Positions 1 through 6,709 of a stretch of DNA of 15,262 nucleotides are shown here, in pieces; positions within the stretch are counted from its first letter, which is position 1, and every line of letters begins with the position of its first letter. The translations under genes and the position numbers were made by a program. The notes beneath the pieces were generated by a model. The model worked only from the letters and a program-made list of their open reading frames with translations, had not been told where the DNA came from and did not search any database. Source of the stretch: a bacterium (GTDB lineage Bacteria; Blakebacterota; Blakebacteria; Blakebacterales; Blakebacteraceae); NCBI GenBank assembly GCA_025774615.1, contig JALGVQ010000066.1, positions 1-15,262 on the forward strand, read 5' to 3'.

Positions 1-272
1 CCGGTGATCATCCCATCCCGGACCTCCTCCACTACAAGCTGGTGGGTCATACTGAGCGAAATCTCGATCGGCTGTGGGATGGGGAGTTCAGGCACATCCA
101 TTTCCATGCTGATATCGGACTCGTTCGAGAAATTGACTTCATCTCCCGTATCGAGCTGGTAGAAATGGCTATGACCGGCAGGAGTGGTCTCTGGGGTGCC
201 TGTGCCGGCGGCGGCACAACCTGCCGCCATGAGTGTGATCAGGAGCAGAAATGGAAATAGTCTGGAACGCAT
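1..272 (-). CDS. Lipoprotein of unknown function, 3' part cut by window edge
   Basis: The reading frame is open from an ATG at 272 to the left edge, giving about 90 residues of an incomplete protein. The start is supported by a good ribosome-binding site (AAGAGGTG) a few bases upstream. The first 19 residues form a lipoprotein signal: two arginines, a hydrophobic stretch rich in Leu/Phe, then a lipobox ending MAAGC with Cys19 as the lipidated residue. An Ala/Gly/Thr/Pro linker follows, then alternating polar and hydrophobic residues rich in Glu, Asp, Met and Pro (SMEMDVPELPIPQ), suggesting beta structure. The general look recalls DUF6263-type envelope lipoproteins, but this is a weak resemblance. 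It is the last visible gene of the minus-strand cluster beginning at 3138, separated from the thioredoxin gene by 94 bp, so it may share the transcript or have its own promoter. The protein is probably anchored in the inner or outer membrane facing the periplasm. Confidence 0.8.
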   Translation of the reverse strand, partial: MRSRLFPFLLLITLMAAGCAAAGTGTPETTPAGHSHFYQLDTGDEVNFSNESDISMEMDVPELPIPQPIEISLSMTHQLVVEEVRDGMIT

Positions 273-293
273 GATTTCACCTCTTCAGATCAG

Positions 294-314
294 TGTGCCG
301 GCACAGGTACCTGT
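294..314. repeat. Two overlapping 12-bp palindromes in intergenic gap
   Basis: The 94-bp gap between the thioredoxin stop (367) and the lipoprotein start (272) contains TGTGCCGGCACA (294-305) overlapping ACAGGTACCTGT (303-314), both perfect palindromes that share three bases. They could fold as alternative hairpins in RNA or form a double operator for the lipoprotein gene. No U-tract follows, so an ordinary intrinsic terminator is unlikely. Confidence 0.4.
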
Positions 315-366
315 ACGGTCGAACCGATATCCATTTTCACAGAGTAATCCCGGACTGACGGTGAGT

Positions 367-957
367 CTACTTCTCTGACCACCGTTGCAGTATCTCGACA
401 AGCCTGGATTCACCAGGCTCTTCCAATACACTCTGGCTGCTCTGTTCCACCACCCGCCCGTACCAGGTGAGAACCCGCAGTGGTGTCCTGGTAGCAACGA
501 AGAGATCGAGTACGTCAGCCGCGGATGTCTGTGTAGAAACCAGTATCGGCATCCCCGGATCCAGACCCAGCAGGGTGCGGCGGGCCTCATGGCGATCGCC
601 AAGCGCAACTGCAGTGATCGCCACTCCCCGATCATCGAAATGCTCCGTGAGAAAATGGAGGACAGGGAGCTCATCAAGACAGGAAAGGCACTCCCGGTCC
701 TCTATCAGCACCCACAACCGGAGACCCGATACATCTGCATTCATCGAGTCTCCCTCGAGGGTGACGAGAGGACCCAGGAGTTCTGCAATATCGGTACCAA
801 TCCAGTTCTCCACAGGATCCCCGGGTGCCGGTGGCTGGTTCCCTGCGAAAAGATCGAGTCCGAGCAGGACCAGTAGCGCCAGGGATCCGATCCAGAGACC
901 CAGTGCCCCGATCAGAACGCCTGGTGAACGGCTGTCGCTTCCTCCCATCCCATCCAT
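367..957 (-). CDS. Membrane-anchored thioredoxin-fold (TlpA-like) protein, CLSC active site
   Basis: A 196-residue protein if translation starts at the ATG at 957, which has AAGGA about ten bases upstream. An in-frame ATG at 948 and a longer start at 1047 are alternatives. Residues about 13-37 are a single hydrophobic segment (LGLWIGSLALLVLLGLDLF), placing the rest in the periplasm. The thioredoxin fold is shown by a beta strand leading into ECLSC with Cys90 and Cys93, followed by a helix (LDELPVLHFL), and by a Thr-Pro (Pro159) before a VLTWYGRVV strand, the position of the cis-proline in TlpA, ResA and other redoxins. It would reduce or oxidise disulfides of envelope proteins. It overlaps the end of the upstream propeller gene by 46 bp, indicating translational coupling. 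The small tetra-cysteine peptide encoded at the head of the same cluster is an obvious candidate partner, though that is inference. The CLSC dipeptide differs from the usual CPxC, so its redox potential cannot be guessed. Confidence 0.82.
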   Translation of the reverse strand: MDGMGGSDSRSPGVLIGALGLWIGSLALLVLLGLDLFAGNQPPAPGDPVENWIGTDIAELLGPLVTLEGDSMNADVSGLRLWVLIEDRECLSCLDELPVLHFLTEHFDDRGVAITAVALGDRHEARRTLLGLDPGMPILVSTQTSAADVLDLFVATRTPLRVLTWYGRVVEQSSQSVLEEPGESRLVEILQRWSEK

Positions 958-1907
958 TCCAGAAGTGTCCTTCGTGTGGAGAAGTAGAGACCGCCCCATG
1001 GGGTTCGTGTCATGCCGGTGACGGTCAGTTGAATCGGCAGGTTCCATCTGTGGAGTGTGATGCCATCGAACGAGACCAGTATCAGCCGGTTCGATGGTTC
1101 CTCAATGGCCGGATCGTTCGACAGGATGAGGATCCCCCGCCCCTCAAGGACGCAGATCGCCGCGATCTCCCTGTCGACAGTGCCCCCCTTTTTCCGCTGA
1201 TCGATCGTCCTGAATCCGCTCCCCGTCAGGCTGTGCCAGTCGGATATCCCGCCCTCGGACCAGATCGCTACCCGAAGCGAGGATTCATCGAAGATGACAA
1301 CACGGCCATCCTCAAGGCGCCGCATCCACCACCAGTTCCAGGCCGGTTTGAAGGTGAGCCCCATCGGACGGTGAGTTCCCGCGCCGCCGGCCGGGATCGA
1401 CATACCTGTCGCGAGATCGATCACCTGGAGTGGATCATGCTTTTTTGAGAGGGTGTCGTGCGAGAGCCAGCGGTTCCCACCCAGCCATACAACGTCACTC
1501 GGCCAGGTGCCCTCCGGCCACCGGTAGCCGGTATCCTCCTCACGGAGCGGAAAGAGCCCCCCTCCCGGGTCGAAAACCACGGGACCATCACCCGCCATGA
1601 CGATCCGGGAACGGAGTGACCCCTGTGGATGGGCACCGGTTCTGCCATGCACCATGAAACCGGCCCATTCTGTATCCAACCCGCTTCCGACCGGTGAGAG
1701 CAGCAGTCCTGCTCCGTCCGGGTATCCAAGGAAGAGTCTGGTCTCCCCTCCGACTGCCACCGGTCTGACCGGCCTCATCTTTCCGGGTGACATCCTCCCC
1801 TCCCGCTCGAGACCATTGTCACGCAGAAATGTCGCCAGGTTCCCGATGCGTTCCACGAGCCTGCCAGGCAATGGAGAGAGTTCGATCGGAGATACATCCT
1901 CCAGCAC
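912..1907 (-). CDS. Beta-propeller-like protein without a visible signal peptide
   Basis: The frame is open for 331 residues from a GTG at 1907. An ATG at 1793 preceded by GGGAGGGGAGG is the alternative start and would give 293 residues. I prefer the longer frame because the extra 38 residues have ordinary composition (acidic residues, leucines, an amphipathic helix) and GC-rich third positions. The body shows repeated short strands with Asp/Gly turns, aromatic strand ends and phrases such as VVWLGGNRW, RVVIFDESSLRVAIWSE and GGLYFSTRRTLLEW, typical of six-bladed NHL-like or PF17170-type propellers. It is likely a divergent paralogue or partner of the upstream lipoprotein propeller. No signal peptide or lipobox is visible, which is odd for this position. 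Two TGA codons in this frame sit at 1911-1916, just before the GTG, so it cannot simply be fused to the upstream gene. The downstream thioredoxin gene begins inside its 3' end. Confidence 0.7.
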   Translation of the reverse strand: MLEDVSPIELSPLPGRLVERIGNLATFLRDNGLEREGRMSPGKMRPVRPVAVGGETRLFLGYPDGAGLLLSPVGSGLDTEWAGFMVHGRTGAHPQGSLRSRIVMAGDGPVVFDPGGGLFPLREEDTGYRWPEGTWPSDVVWLGGNRWLSHDTLSKKHDPLQVIDLATGMSIPAGGAGTHRPMGLTFKPAWNWWWMRRLEDGRVVIFDESSLRVAIWSEGGISDWHSLTGSGFRTIDQRKKGGTVDREIAAICVLEGRGILILSNDPAIEEPSNRLILVSFDGITLHRWNLPIQLTVTGMTRTPWGGLYFSTRRTLLEWMGWEEATAVHQAF

Positions 1908-2890
1908 ATCTCATCACCATTCCCGACCCCGAACCGGATCACCCGATCGGTACCATCTATTGCCCAGACCATACCCGATCCTGTCCAGAGGACCCTGATC
2001 ACCGGAATGTCGAACTCGAACTCGGTGAGCAATCTCCCGGAGTGGTCGTATCGCCGCGCCCGCCTGAGGCTGCCGTCCAACAGATACGCAAAACCGTCAC
2101 CCCCCATCGTCAGAGAAAGCGTGAATCCGGGATACCCCCGTAACCGTCCGTCCGGTCCTCGTTCAGGCTTCTTCGGAGCCTGTATCCAGGTGTCTTCAGC
2201 GATCGGGGTGCCTTCGGGCCCGAAGATTGTAACGCGGTTCTCCTGTACATACCCGGCGATCACATTTCCATTTCCAAATCTTCCGACATGAACAGCATTC
2301 AGTTCCATGGCGGCGAGTCCCGCTTCATCCGGCCCCGCGGGTGATACCGCCTGACCATACACGACACTGTCTCCGGTCGAGGAAATGTACGTGGCACAGG
2401 GAGAGCCAGGACCGCGATATGCGGCATTGCTCAGCCAGCCGCCAGCGCTCCACTGGAGTGAGGGTGTGGAAAGATCGAGCGGTGGGATCGATTCCGACGC
2501 AACGTATCCCCCCTCCGGTGTGAACCACGACACCGTGAAGAGATGCGCAACACCGATGCGTTCTCCATCAGTGGCGAGGGCATAGGGGAAGCGGCCGAGT
2601 TCCCCCGGCCCCTCCCCCACTCCACCGAATGTAGTGAGGATCAAACCGTTTTTCGGATCGAAGACCACAACATGCGCGAGTTTACCGTCGAGCACATACA
2701 GACGATCATCGAGCATCAGCACATCTCTGGCGAAGAGAAGTACCGGATCTTCACTCGTTGCCGGCTCCTGATAGATGACTTCCGCGACAAGACTCACGCG
2801 GTCGACAGCCACCTCCTCTCCCCCGCAACCGGAGAGCGCCAGGTGAAGAGCGGCAAGCAGACAGATACTCATCGGTTCAGGTCGGGCCAT
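1775..2890 (-). CDS. Six-bladed beta-propeller lipoprotein, with a doubtful C-terminal tail
   Basis: Translation from the ATG at 2890 gives 371 residues and begins two bases after the stop of the small cysteine peptide gene, with AGGACGG about 14 bases upstream. The N-terminus is a lipoprotein signal with hydrophobic core LLAALHLAL and lipobox LSGC (Cys22). The mature part has blade-like units: RDVLMLDDRLYVLDGKLAHV, VVVFDPKNGLILTTFGGVGEGPGEL, and later FAYLLDGSLRRARRYDHSGR and GMVWAIDGTDRVIRF. The phrase GEGPGEL with basic and aromatic neighbours is typical of 6-bladed propeller lipoproteins (PF17170/NHL-like). Its role is unknown, probably protein or peptide binding in the envelope. The last 43 residues, after 1907, abruptly become rich in Cys, Trp, His and Ser and lie wholly over the next gene's better-looking frame. 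A natural end near TGATGA at 1911-1916 in another frame suggests a one-base indel, for instance in the C4 run at 1927-1930. Confidence 0.8.
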   Translation of the reverse strand: MARPEPMSICLLAALHLALSGCGGEEVAVDRVSLVAEVIYQEPATSEDPVLLFARDVLMLDDRLYVLDGKLAHVVVFDPKNGLILTTFGGVGEGPGELGRFPYALATDGERIGVAHLFTVSWFTPEGGYVASESIPPLDLSTPSLQWSAGGWLSNAAYRGPGSPCATYISSTGDSVVYGQAVSPAGPDEAGLAAMELNAVHVGRFGNGNVIAGYVQENRVTIFGPEGTPIAEDTWIQAPKKPERGPDGRLRGYPGFTLSLTMGGDGFAYLLDGSLRRARRYDHSGRLLTEFEFDIPVIRVLWTGSGMVWAIDGTDRVIRFGVGNGDEMCWRMYLRSNSLHCLAGSWNASGTWRHFCVTMVSSGRGGCHPER

Positions 2891-2892
2891 GG

Positions 2893-3138
2893 TCAGCGGA
2901 TAACCGTCCTGAATCCATAGGAGATAGTGCACCAGAGCTTTGCGTAGCCGAACGTCGACCAGCAGAGATACTCCGACTCACCGGAGGCATCCAGACATCT
3001 GAGGAAGCTCGTCTCAGCCCGGTCCATGCAGAGATCGTATTTTTCCGCGGGAGTGTCAGACAGGGCCATTGCCGTTGAGGGCAGGGCAAGGATGGCAGTC
3101 GCTGCAACTATCGAACATGCTCTCCTTATTGTATGCAT
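2893..3138 (-). CDS. Small secreted peptide with CX10CX10CX10C cysteine array
   Basis: An 81-residue protein from the ATG at 3138, which has a strong ribosome-binding site (AAGGAG, five-base spacing). A longer frame upstream has no such site and a non-coding look. Residues 1-25 are a Sec signal peptide: MHTIRRA, hydrophobic core SIVAATAILALP, cleavage expected after AMA. The mature part of about 56 residues contains Cys37, Cys48, Cys59 and Cys70, each exactly 11 residues apart, with acidic and aromatic residues between. Eleven residues is three alpha-helical turns, so the thiols could line one helix face or lock a hairpin. It heads the cluster of two propellers and a thioredoxin. The layout recalls Bacteroidota loci where small secreted cysteine peptides (NVEALA type) neighbour six-bladed propellers, but I see no NVEALA motif. 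It may be a thiol peptide, a metal-binding peptide or a toxin-like product; I do not recognise the family. Confidence 0.78.
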   Translation of the reverse strand: MHTIRRACSIVAATAILALPSTAMALSDTPAEKYDLCMDRAETSFLRCLDASGESEYLCWSTFGYAKLWCTISYGFRTVIR

Positions 3139-3151
3139 GAGTGCTCCTTCT

Positions 3152-3166
3152 TCCCGGGTACCGGGA
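3152..3166 (-). promoter_or_regulatory. 5' leader hairpin directly upstream of the small peptide's RBS
   Basis: TCCCGG-GTA-CCGGGA forms a perfect six-base-pair, all-but-one GC stem with a three-base loop. In the minus-strand transcript it sits a few bases upstream of the AGAAGGAG Shine-Dalgarno sequence of the cysteine peptide gene. Such a hairpin could stabilise the mRNA or set RBS access. Role inferred only. Confidence 0.4.
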
Positions 3167-3194
3167 GCAGTGACGCCGGGGTCGGCGCCATATG

Positions 3195-3207
3195 ACTGAT
3201 TGTCAGT
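3195..3207. promoter_or_regulatory. Operator-like inverted repeat upstream of the peptide/propeller cluster
   Basis: ACTGA-TTG-TCAGT is a 13-bp inverted repeat about 60 bp before the start of the small peptide gene. On the minus strand it lies beside a poor sigma-70-like pair (ATGACG, 17 bases, TCATAT), so it could be an operator over the cluster promoter. The promoter match is weak. The rest of the 269-bp gap (3139-3407) holds no gene I can support. Confidence 0.25.
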
Positions 3208-3367
3208 GCAATCGTCATGCCACCGATGAATCCGGGCAGGTCTGATCCGGGTTCTCACCGTAAAGCAGTGTCGATATTGGTTCGCGGTCTCCCGAATGTC
3301 TGAGGCCGCAGAAGTGGGGAATCAGCAGGTGTATGAAAGAGTGTCACGATCTGCTGACATCACAGAG

Positions 3368-3383
3368 GGATCGATGACGATCC
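3368..3383. terminator. Possible hairpin after hpnE
   Basis: GGATCG-ATGA-CGATCC is a perfect six-bp stem with a four-base loop, about 25 bp beyond the hpnE stop in the direction of transcription. A second short inverted repeat, TGTCAG-N6-CTGACA (3406-3423), overlaps the hpnE stop itself. Neither is followed by a U-tract, so they could be weak or factor-dependent terminators at most. Confidence 0.25.
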
Positions 3384-3407
3384 TCACAGAGAGTGCCTTT
3401 CTACCTG

Positions 3408-4817
3408 TCAGGAAGAGCTGACACCGAGAGAGCGAACAGCCGCCCTTCCACTGCGGACGGCGCCCTCCAGTGTGGATGGCCATCCGGTAGCGGTCCAGGC
3501 ACCCGCGATCGCCAGCCCGGGGATCGTGGTCTGCTGGGAGGGGCGATGAGCCTCGGAACCGGGGAGGGCACTGAAGGTCGCCCTGGTCTCATGGATGAGT
3601 TTTGTTGCCAGAAGTCTTGTAGACCGGGCGCCGGGAAGAACCGCGGAGAGCTCATCCAGCAGGAGAGCGGTTGTCTGACGGTCATCCTCACCGAGGAAGC
3701 GATTCGAAGCGGAAACCACCAGGTTGAGGTGCTGTGCTGATGATGGGATCGGGTCCCTGCCCTCATCCGGTGATTGTCCCGGTTTGACGAAGACCCACTG
3801 AAGGGGGCTGTTCAGAATGCAGAGCAGCGGTTCTTCGGTCACCGGTTTCTCATACCAGAGGTGGAGGTTCAGGATCGGTGTCCACTCTAGGCCTGTTCCC
3901 TCTCGAAAGGGTGAGGTGTCCCGCAACTCAGAAGGCATGCTTCCCCGCAAAGCCCCGGGTGGAACAGCCATCACCGCGCCGGCGACAGGAACACGTTCAC
4001 CGCCGGCCAGCACAATGGAAGAGAGTCGCGGTTCCCGGTTGTCATCTCCGCCCGCCAGTTCGACTCCTTCGACCTTTGTTCCCCGTCGAATGGTTACTCC
4101 CTGCTCTTCGAGACCGCCGGCTACCCGGTCCCAGACACTCCCGTGCGGTTGACTCATCCAGGCGAGATTCGCGTCCCCCTTTCCGGCCAGAAAAGAATCC
4201 CGGATCGCCATCGCCGCCAGGTCCGCGCGGACTTCACCTACCTGCTGGTTGAGGATCGATGTGATCACCGGTTCCCAGAATCTCTCGATGACCGCCGCAG
4301 GCTGGCGCTGTTCGGTGAGCCACTCTCCGAATCTTCTATCCCGCCCTTCAGTGAAGAGCCGGGCTCCGGAGAACTTCAGTGATATGAGGCCCCGCAGGAG
4401 CGCTGCCCGATCACCGGGTCGAAGAGGCGGGAACGTGAGGAGTGGCAGGAGCAGATGAAACGGGGTCGGCAGGTTCAGAGCCTGCAGTACAGCTTCCTTC
4501 CGGTCCCGTTCGAGGAATGTCACTCTGAAGCGCGGCTGGGTATAGGTAAGATCGCTGACACCTGTTCGGTCAAGAAAGTCGGTGAATTCGGTACAGCATG
4601 GCATCCATATGTGCTGGCCGTTGTCGATATACCAGCCGCTGTCAGGATCTCTGAACGATGAGATCCTCCCTCCGAGTTCGGCTCGCTGCTCAAGGAGGAT
4701 AACGCGCTGTCCGGCACGGATCAGGGCCTCGGCAGCGGCAAGTCCCGCAACACCTCCACCAACGACCGCGTACGGCTGCCTCCCTTCAACCGGATGCGCG
4801 TCCGATCCCCCGCTCAC
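3408..4817 (-). CDS. hpnE: Hydroxysqualene dehydroxylase (squalene-associated FAD-dependent desaturase family)
   Basis: A 469-residue FAD-dependent amine-oxidase-fold protein that reduces hydroxysqualene to squalene, the last step of the HpnCDE route. The Rossmann motif is at residues 17-51: AVVGGGVAGLAAAEAL with Gly20, Gly22 and Gly25, the ribose-binding Glu43 (LLEQ) and the LGGR loop at 48-51. DNGQHI at 65-70 is typical of this branch of phytoene-desaturase relatives. The C-terminal FAD-binding motif is visible as AIAGAWTATGWPSTLEGAV. Length is normal for HpnE. It starts with GTG at 4817, overlapping the hpnD stop in GTGA, with AAAGGTG seven bases upstream, so it is translationally coupled. 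It is cytoplasmic or peripheral on the membrane where squalene collects. A phytoene desaturase role is unlikely because the gene sits with both hpnC and hpnD. Confidence 0.93.
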   Translation of the reverse strand: MSGGSDAHPVEGRQPYAVVGGGVAGLAAAEALIRAGQRVILLEQRAELGGRISSFRDPDSGWYIDNGQHIWMPCCTEFTDFLDRTGVSDLTYTQPRFRVTFLERDRKEAVLQALNLPTPFHLLLPLLTFPPLRPGDRAALLRGLISLKFSGARLFTEGRDRRFGEWLTEQRQPAAVIERFWEPVITSILNQQVGEVRADLAAMAIRDSFLAGKGDANLAWMSQPHGSVWDRVAGGLEEQGVTIRRGTKVEGVELAGGDDNREPRLSSIVLAGGERVPVAGAVMAVPPGALRGSMPSELRDTSPFREGTGLEWTPILNLHLWYEKPVTEEPLLCILNSPLQWVFVKPGQSPDEGRDPIPSSAQHLNLVVSASNRFLGEDDRQTTALLLDELSAVLPGARSTRLLATKLIHETRATFSALPGSEAHRPSQQTTIPGLAIAGAWTATGWPSTLEGAVRSGRAAVRSLGVSSS

Positions 4818-5737
4818 TCTGATACACCTTTCAGGTCGGAGGGCGTTCCGCGGAGGCGATATCGCCAGTATGCAGAACCAAGCAGTCTGAGTTTCATCGT
4901 GAGGGTGAGATCGGGGACAGAGCTGAAAACATCGAAGCGCGTGGCCTCGATCCGGTCGAGGATCTTCCGGTAGAGTTCTCCCATCAAGGCCGGACAGATA
5001 CGGGCATCCCGGGCGATCAGGGGAAGAAGTCCGCGACCTTCATCGAGGGCATCCCTCGCCCGACCGGCAAGGGTTCCCATCATCCCTTCCCACGCATCAC
5101 CTGTTCGGCCCGCGAAGATATCCTCCTCGGAGATGCCGAATTCTTCCATCAGCTCACCGGGGATATATATCCGGTCCGATTCGGCATCGGTCCTGACATC
5201 CCTGATGATGTTGATCAACTGCATGCCATGACCCTGGGCGATCGCGAACGCGGCTGCCTCCTCAGAACGGCCATCACAGACAGCCGAACACATCAGGCCG
5301 ATCGTTCCCGCCACATGGTAACAGTATGTGCGAAGATCCTCGTAAGCATGGTATCGCGTCACCGACTGATCCTGTCTCACTCCCGTGAGCAGGTCATGAA
5401 GCGTGTGCACCGGCACTGCGAAGCGCTCGATCGTGTCTGCCAGCGCAATGAAAACGGTCCCTCCCGGATCACCAGTAAGCGCCTCATCCAGCCGCGATTC
5501 GAGGTGATCGAGGGCAGCCAGCCGCTCATCGAGATCGCGTCCTTCTTCATCGGCAAGATCGTCCGCTATCCGGGCGAAGCTGTAGAGAGCATAGAGTGCA
5601 TGGCGACGGTCCCTGCGCAAGGGGAGGAAGGCATAGTAGAAATTTCGGGCCTCCTGCCGTGTGATCACCGCGCATTCGGCGTACGCCTGCTCCAGATCGA
5701 GGCCCCGTCTCTGATCTGCCAGCAGGGGATGATTCAT
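4814..5737 (-). CDS. hpnD: Presqualene diphosphate synthase
   Basis: A 307-residue head-to-head prenyl synthase that condenses two farnesyl diphosphates to presqualene diphosphate. The first Mg-binding aspartate motif is DDLADE at residues 59-64 after FYYAFLPLRRDRRHALYALY. The second is DVRTD at 180-184 within NIIRDVRTD, followed by DRIYIP, the hallmark of squalene/phytoene synthases. The ordering after hpnC and before hpnE, and the FYYAF signature, favour HpnD over phytoene synthase CrtB. The start codon overlaps the hpnC stop by four bases (ATGA at 5734-5737) and its own stop overlaps the hpnE start, so the three proteins are probably made in stoichiometric amounts. A GATC-rich stretch (about 18 per kb by my hand count) is typical of this window. 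No broken motif or frame problem was seen. Confidence 0.95.
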   Translation of the reverse strand: MNHPLLADQRRGLDLEQAYAECAVITRQEARNFYYAFLPLRRDRRHALYALYSFARIADDLADEEGRDLDERLAALDHLESRLDEALTGDPGGTVFIALADTIERFAVPVHTLHDLLTGVRQDQSVTRYHAYEDLRTYCYHVAGTIGLMCSAVCDGRSEEAAAFAIAQGHGMQLINIIRDVRTDAESDRIYIPGELMEEFGISEEDIFAGRTGDAWEGMMGTLAGRARDALDEGRGLLPLIARDARICPALMGELYRKILDRIEATRFDVFSSVPDLTLTMKLRLLGSAYWRYRLRGTPSDLKGVSE

Positions 5738-6618
5738 GTGGTTCGTCCCGTCAGGTATCGAAGAAGTATCGAGAAGATCAATGTCCCCTTCTTCAGCAAC
5801 GTCAAAACCGGGCGCTTCCCCAGTACATCGAAGTCGCCCTCCTCTATCGCATCGAGGATCGACTCCCCACCGCGCGAGAAGAGGAGGAGATCGATCCTGA
5901 ACCGGCCGGCCACCAGTCCGGTGAGCGGTCGCCCCCTTTCAAAATAATCCCGTGTCCGTTCGACCTCGAATCTGAGCAGGTCTCTGAATCCCTCCGTTGC
6001 ACGACCCCGTCCGAGGTCATCCTCGCTCACCGAGAACCGCTGCAGGTCCTCTGTGGGCAGATAGATCCTTCCCATCGCGAGATCCCTGCTCACATCCTGC
6101 CAGAAATTGGTCAGCTGCAGAGCGGTACAGACGGCATCGCTGAAGGGATGGAGTTCTTCGTCCCGGTAACCGAATACAGCAAGGACAAGCCTGCCGACAG
6201 GGTCGGCCGAAAAGGTGCAGTATTCGAGCAGATCATCGAAAGAGGCGTATCGCTGGACACGCTGATCACGCCTGTTCGCCTCGATGAGTCTGAGGAAGGG
6301 ATCGAGTGGGAGATCGAGTTCTTTACGCGACTGACTGAGCGCGCGGAATGCGGCCGGTGATTCTCCCGGTGGCGCCTCACCCCTGCCGAAAGCGGCCATG
6401 AGGTGCGCCTCCCACCAGTCGAGCCGTGCCAGCCGATCCCCCTCGAACTCATCTCCTGCATCATCAACGCCGCGAGCAAACCCATACAGAGCGTACATGT
6501 GCCGCCTGACCTGGCGCGGCAGAAGCGCTGATGCAATGGGAAAGTTCTCGTAGTGCTGCCGCGTCAGGGCGCGGCATTCCGCGTAAGCGCGCTCTATGTC
6601 AGACTCGTTCGTATTCAT
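5734..6618 (-). CDS. hpnC: Hydroxysqualene synthase
   Basis: A 294-residue squalene/phytoene synthase-family enzyme that converts presqualene diphosphate to hydroxysqualene. Residues 23-29 carry the HYENFPI phrase characteristic of HpnC, where squalene synthases have other residues. The first aspartate motif is DDAGDE (about 52-57) and the second is QDVSRD (Asp175, Asp179) within LTNFWQDVSRDLAMGRIYLP. Translation could begin at GTG 6621 or the adjoining ATG 6618. I chose the ATG; neither has a strong Shine-Dalgarno sequence (weak GAG upstream). It is first in the hpnC-hpnD-hpnE operon, whose promoter must lie in the 140-bp region shared with the divergent membrane gene at 6759. The pathway is known to feed squalene-hopene cyclase in hopanoid producers, but no cyclase is visible here, so squalene may be the end product or the cyclase lies elsewhere. 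Confidence 0.95.
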   Translation of the reverse strand: MNTNESDIERAYAECRALTRQHYENFPIASALLPRQVRRHMYALYGFARGVDDAGDEFEGDRLARLDWWEAHLMAAFGRGEAPPGESPAAFRALSQSRKELDLPLDPFLRLIEANRRDQRVQRYASFDDLLEYCTFSADPVGRLVLAVFGYRDEELHPFSDAVCTALQLTNFWQDVSRDLAMGRIYLPTEDLQRFSVSEDDLGRGRATEGFRDLLRFEVERTRDYFERGRPLTGLVAGRFRIDLLLFSRGGESILDAIEEGDFDVLGKRPVLTLLKKGTLIFSILLRYLTGRTT

Positions 6619-6665
6619 CACCGTCGCTCATTCTCGGACTTCACGACCCGCCGCGCAACGCATTC

Positions 6666-6709
6666 CGTGATTCACGAAACCCTTCAGCGCCATGTAGGGT
6701 ATATACATG
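6666..6709. promoter_or_regulatory. Divergent promoter/operator region between hpnC and the membrane gene
   Basis: This 140-bp divergent gap holds two inverted repeats: CGTGA-T-TCACG (6666-6676) and CATGTA-N7-TACATG (6691-6709). The second spans TATATA at 6700-6705, which reads as a possible -10 box on either strand. No convincing -35 was found (GAAACC lies 17 bases before it on the plus strand). The arrangement would suit one regulator acting on both directions, but this is inference. Confidence 0.3.

Noticed and set aside
1421-1729. Alternative minus-strand frame inside the second propeller gene
   Set aside because: It overlaps completely a frame with propeller-like strands and better composition; its own product is Arg/Ser/Trp-rich and shows no domain.
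367-3138. Methylamine-dehydrogenase-like system (propeller large subunit, cysteine-rich small subunit, thioredoxin-like MauD)
   Set aside because: The layout is superficially similar, but the small peptide has only four cysteines, lacks the expected tryptophan-quinone context, and no MauG/MauE-like gene is seen.
3408-6618. Carotenoid pathway (phytoene synthase and phytoene desaturase)
   Set aside because: Two different synthases of HpnC and HpnD type with an HpnE-type oxidase in one coupled operon is the squalene set; carotenoid loci normally have one synthase.
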